Positions 63,299-64,000 of a DNA stretch of 64,000 nucleotides are shown here, in pieces (position 1 is the first letter of the stretch; each line of letters starts with the position of its first letter). Below the pieces are notes generated by a model. It was not told the origin of the DNA and searched no databases. It worked only from the letters and a program-made list of their open reading frames with translations. Source of the DNA: Actinopolyspora lacussalsi (GTDB lineage Bacteria; Actinomycetota; Actinomycetes; Mycobacteriales; Pseudonocardiaceae). The DNA lies in contig JAURUC010000001.1 in assembly GCA_030803735.1 (NCBI GenBank), positions 3,055,501-3,119,500 of the forward strand, written 5' to 3'. Position numbers and translations under genes: made by a program.

Positions 63299-64000
63299 TC
63301 AGAGCAGACAGTCCACCAATACGGGTTCCGGAGCCAGCAACACGCCGAAGGCGTCCCACACTCCGTCCCGTACTTCACTCGCGAGGCTGAGCAGATCCAC
63401 GGTGGTGGCCGAACCACGGTTGGTCAACGCCAGAGTGTGCTTGGTGGACAGTCCCACCCGCCCGCCGGGACCGGCGTAGCCCTTGGCGAAACCCGCGCGT
63501 TCGATCAGCCAGGCGGCCGACAGCTTGGCCGCGCCGTCCGCGGCGGGATAACGCGGAATGCGCTGCTGCCCCACCCGTTCCTCGATGCGTTCCAACACGC
63601 CGGGCAGGTGCTCGGCTCCCACGATCGGGTTGGTGAAGAACGAGCCCGCGCTCCAGGTGTCGTGATCACCGCGATCGAGCACCATCCCCTTGCCGCCGCG
63701 AAGCCGAAGCACCGCCTGCCTGGCACGTTCCACCGGGACACGCTCGTCCGGGTCCACTCCCAGCTCACCGGCCAGCTCGCCGTAGCGGACGGGTTCGGAA
63801 AGACCGTCCTCCCGCAGCCGCAACCGCACTCGCAGCACCACCGCTCGATCCGTGCGCTTGAGCACGCTGCTGCGGTAACTCAGCCCCAGCTCCTCGGCGG
63901 GCACCGTGCGCACCTCACCGGTGGGACGATCGAGCAGATCCACCGATATCAGCGGTCCGGAGATCTCCACCCCGTAGGCCCCCACGTTCTGCACCGGGGT
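63299..64000 (-). CDS. murB: UDP-N-acetylmuramate dehydrogenase, 5' end beyond the window
   Basis: The C-terminal 233 residues of MurB, open to the right edge. Family segments: TPVQNVGAYGVEI, LGLSYRSSVLKRT, SAGSFFTNPIVGAEHLPGVL (with catalytic Ser), SAAWLIERAGFAKGYAGPGG, LSTKHTLALTNRGSATT. It reduces UDP-GlcNAc-enolpyruvate to UDP-MurNAc in cell wall synthesis. The ending matches full-length type I MurB. It completes the mycobacterial order murB - LprQ. Confidence 0.95.
   Translation of the reverse strand, partial: TPVQNVGAYGVEISGPLISVDLLDRPTGEVRTVPAEELGLSYRSSVLKRTDRAVVLRVRLRLREDGLSEPVRYGELAGELGVDPDERVPVERARQAVLRLRGGKGMVLDRGDHDTWSAGSFFTNPIVGAEHLPGVLERIEERVGQQRIPRYPAADGAAKLSAAWLIERAGFAKGYAGPGGRVGLSTKHTLALTNRGSATTVDLLSLASEVRDGVWDAFGVLLAPEPVLVDCLL

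Noticed and set aside
1..64000. tRNA, rRNA or transposase genes
   Set aside because: I looked for tRNA-like cloverleaf ends, rRNA sequence and transposase motifs (such as DDE patterns) among the frames and saw none; small RNA genes could still be missed by eye.

Overview
The window is high-GC actinobacterial chromosome. Mycothiol glycosyltransferase (MshA), SenX3-RegX3, Rex with hemACDB, ResBC-type cytochrome c maturation, a SARP regulator and an XRE/DUF397 pair all point to Pseudonocardiales or a close relative. The gene order murB - L,D-transpeptidase - SDR - mshA - ybjN - gpmA - senX3/regX3 - ppx - TM protein - isomerase - proC - epimerase - plsC follows the order known from Mycobacterium (Rv0482 to Rv0502). 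The hem/rex/sigma/HAD part follows Streptomyces order. Species cannot be fixed from the sequence alone; Actinopolyspora or Saccharopolyspora would fit.

Left, accessory part (1 to about 18 kb): a RiPP-type azol(in)e cluster (SagB-like dehydrogenase cut by the window edge, a fused leader-binding/YcaO cyclodehydratase, a 72-aa coupled ORF) lies divergent from a SARP regulator and next to an orphan histidine kinase. Next come a decayed regulator/SLOG pair, an orphan type I-E-like CRISPR repeat, a MerR-like/RelE-like toxin-antitoxin pair, a membrane dipeptidase with a second orphan CRISPR repeat at its start, an Rrf2 regulator with two matching operators (its own and that of an SDR gene), a SnoaL-like protein, and an XRE/DUF397 pair divergent from six tiny, mostly overlapping ORFs. 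BldC follows.

Middle (18 to 38.6 kb), mostly minus strand: a ParA-like ATPase; ccsB-resB-ccdA-resA with a phosphatase and hemL, overlapping end to end; five small membrane proteins; hemB, cobA-hemD, hemC, hemA and rex, with a Rex operator upstream of rex; a glutaredoxin-like protein; then on the plus strand a BldN-like ECF sigma factor and a HAD-IB phosphatase. These genes jointly make heme, mature c-type cytochromes and tie the pathway to NADH/NAD+ state.

Right (38.6 to 64 kb): an XRE membrane regulator, two secreted peptidoglycan-binding proteins (one a CHAP-type hydrolase), a PAS-GGDEF-EAL protein, three tandem GAF-ANTAR proteins, then the conserved core block from plsC back to murB, which runs off the right edge.

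Two families of intergenic palindromes recur. One is a ~115-bp element (four copies, plus a half copy) whose two arms change together between copies. The other is a short ATTTC-NNNN-GAAAT hairpin (six copies). Neither is explained by any gene and both deserve attention.
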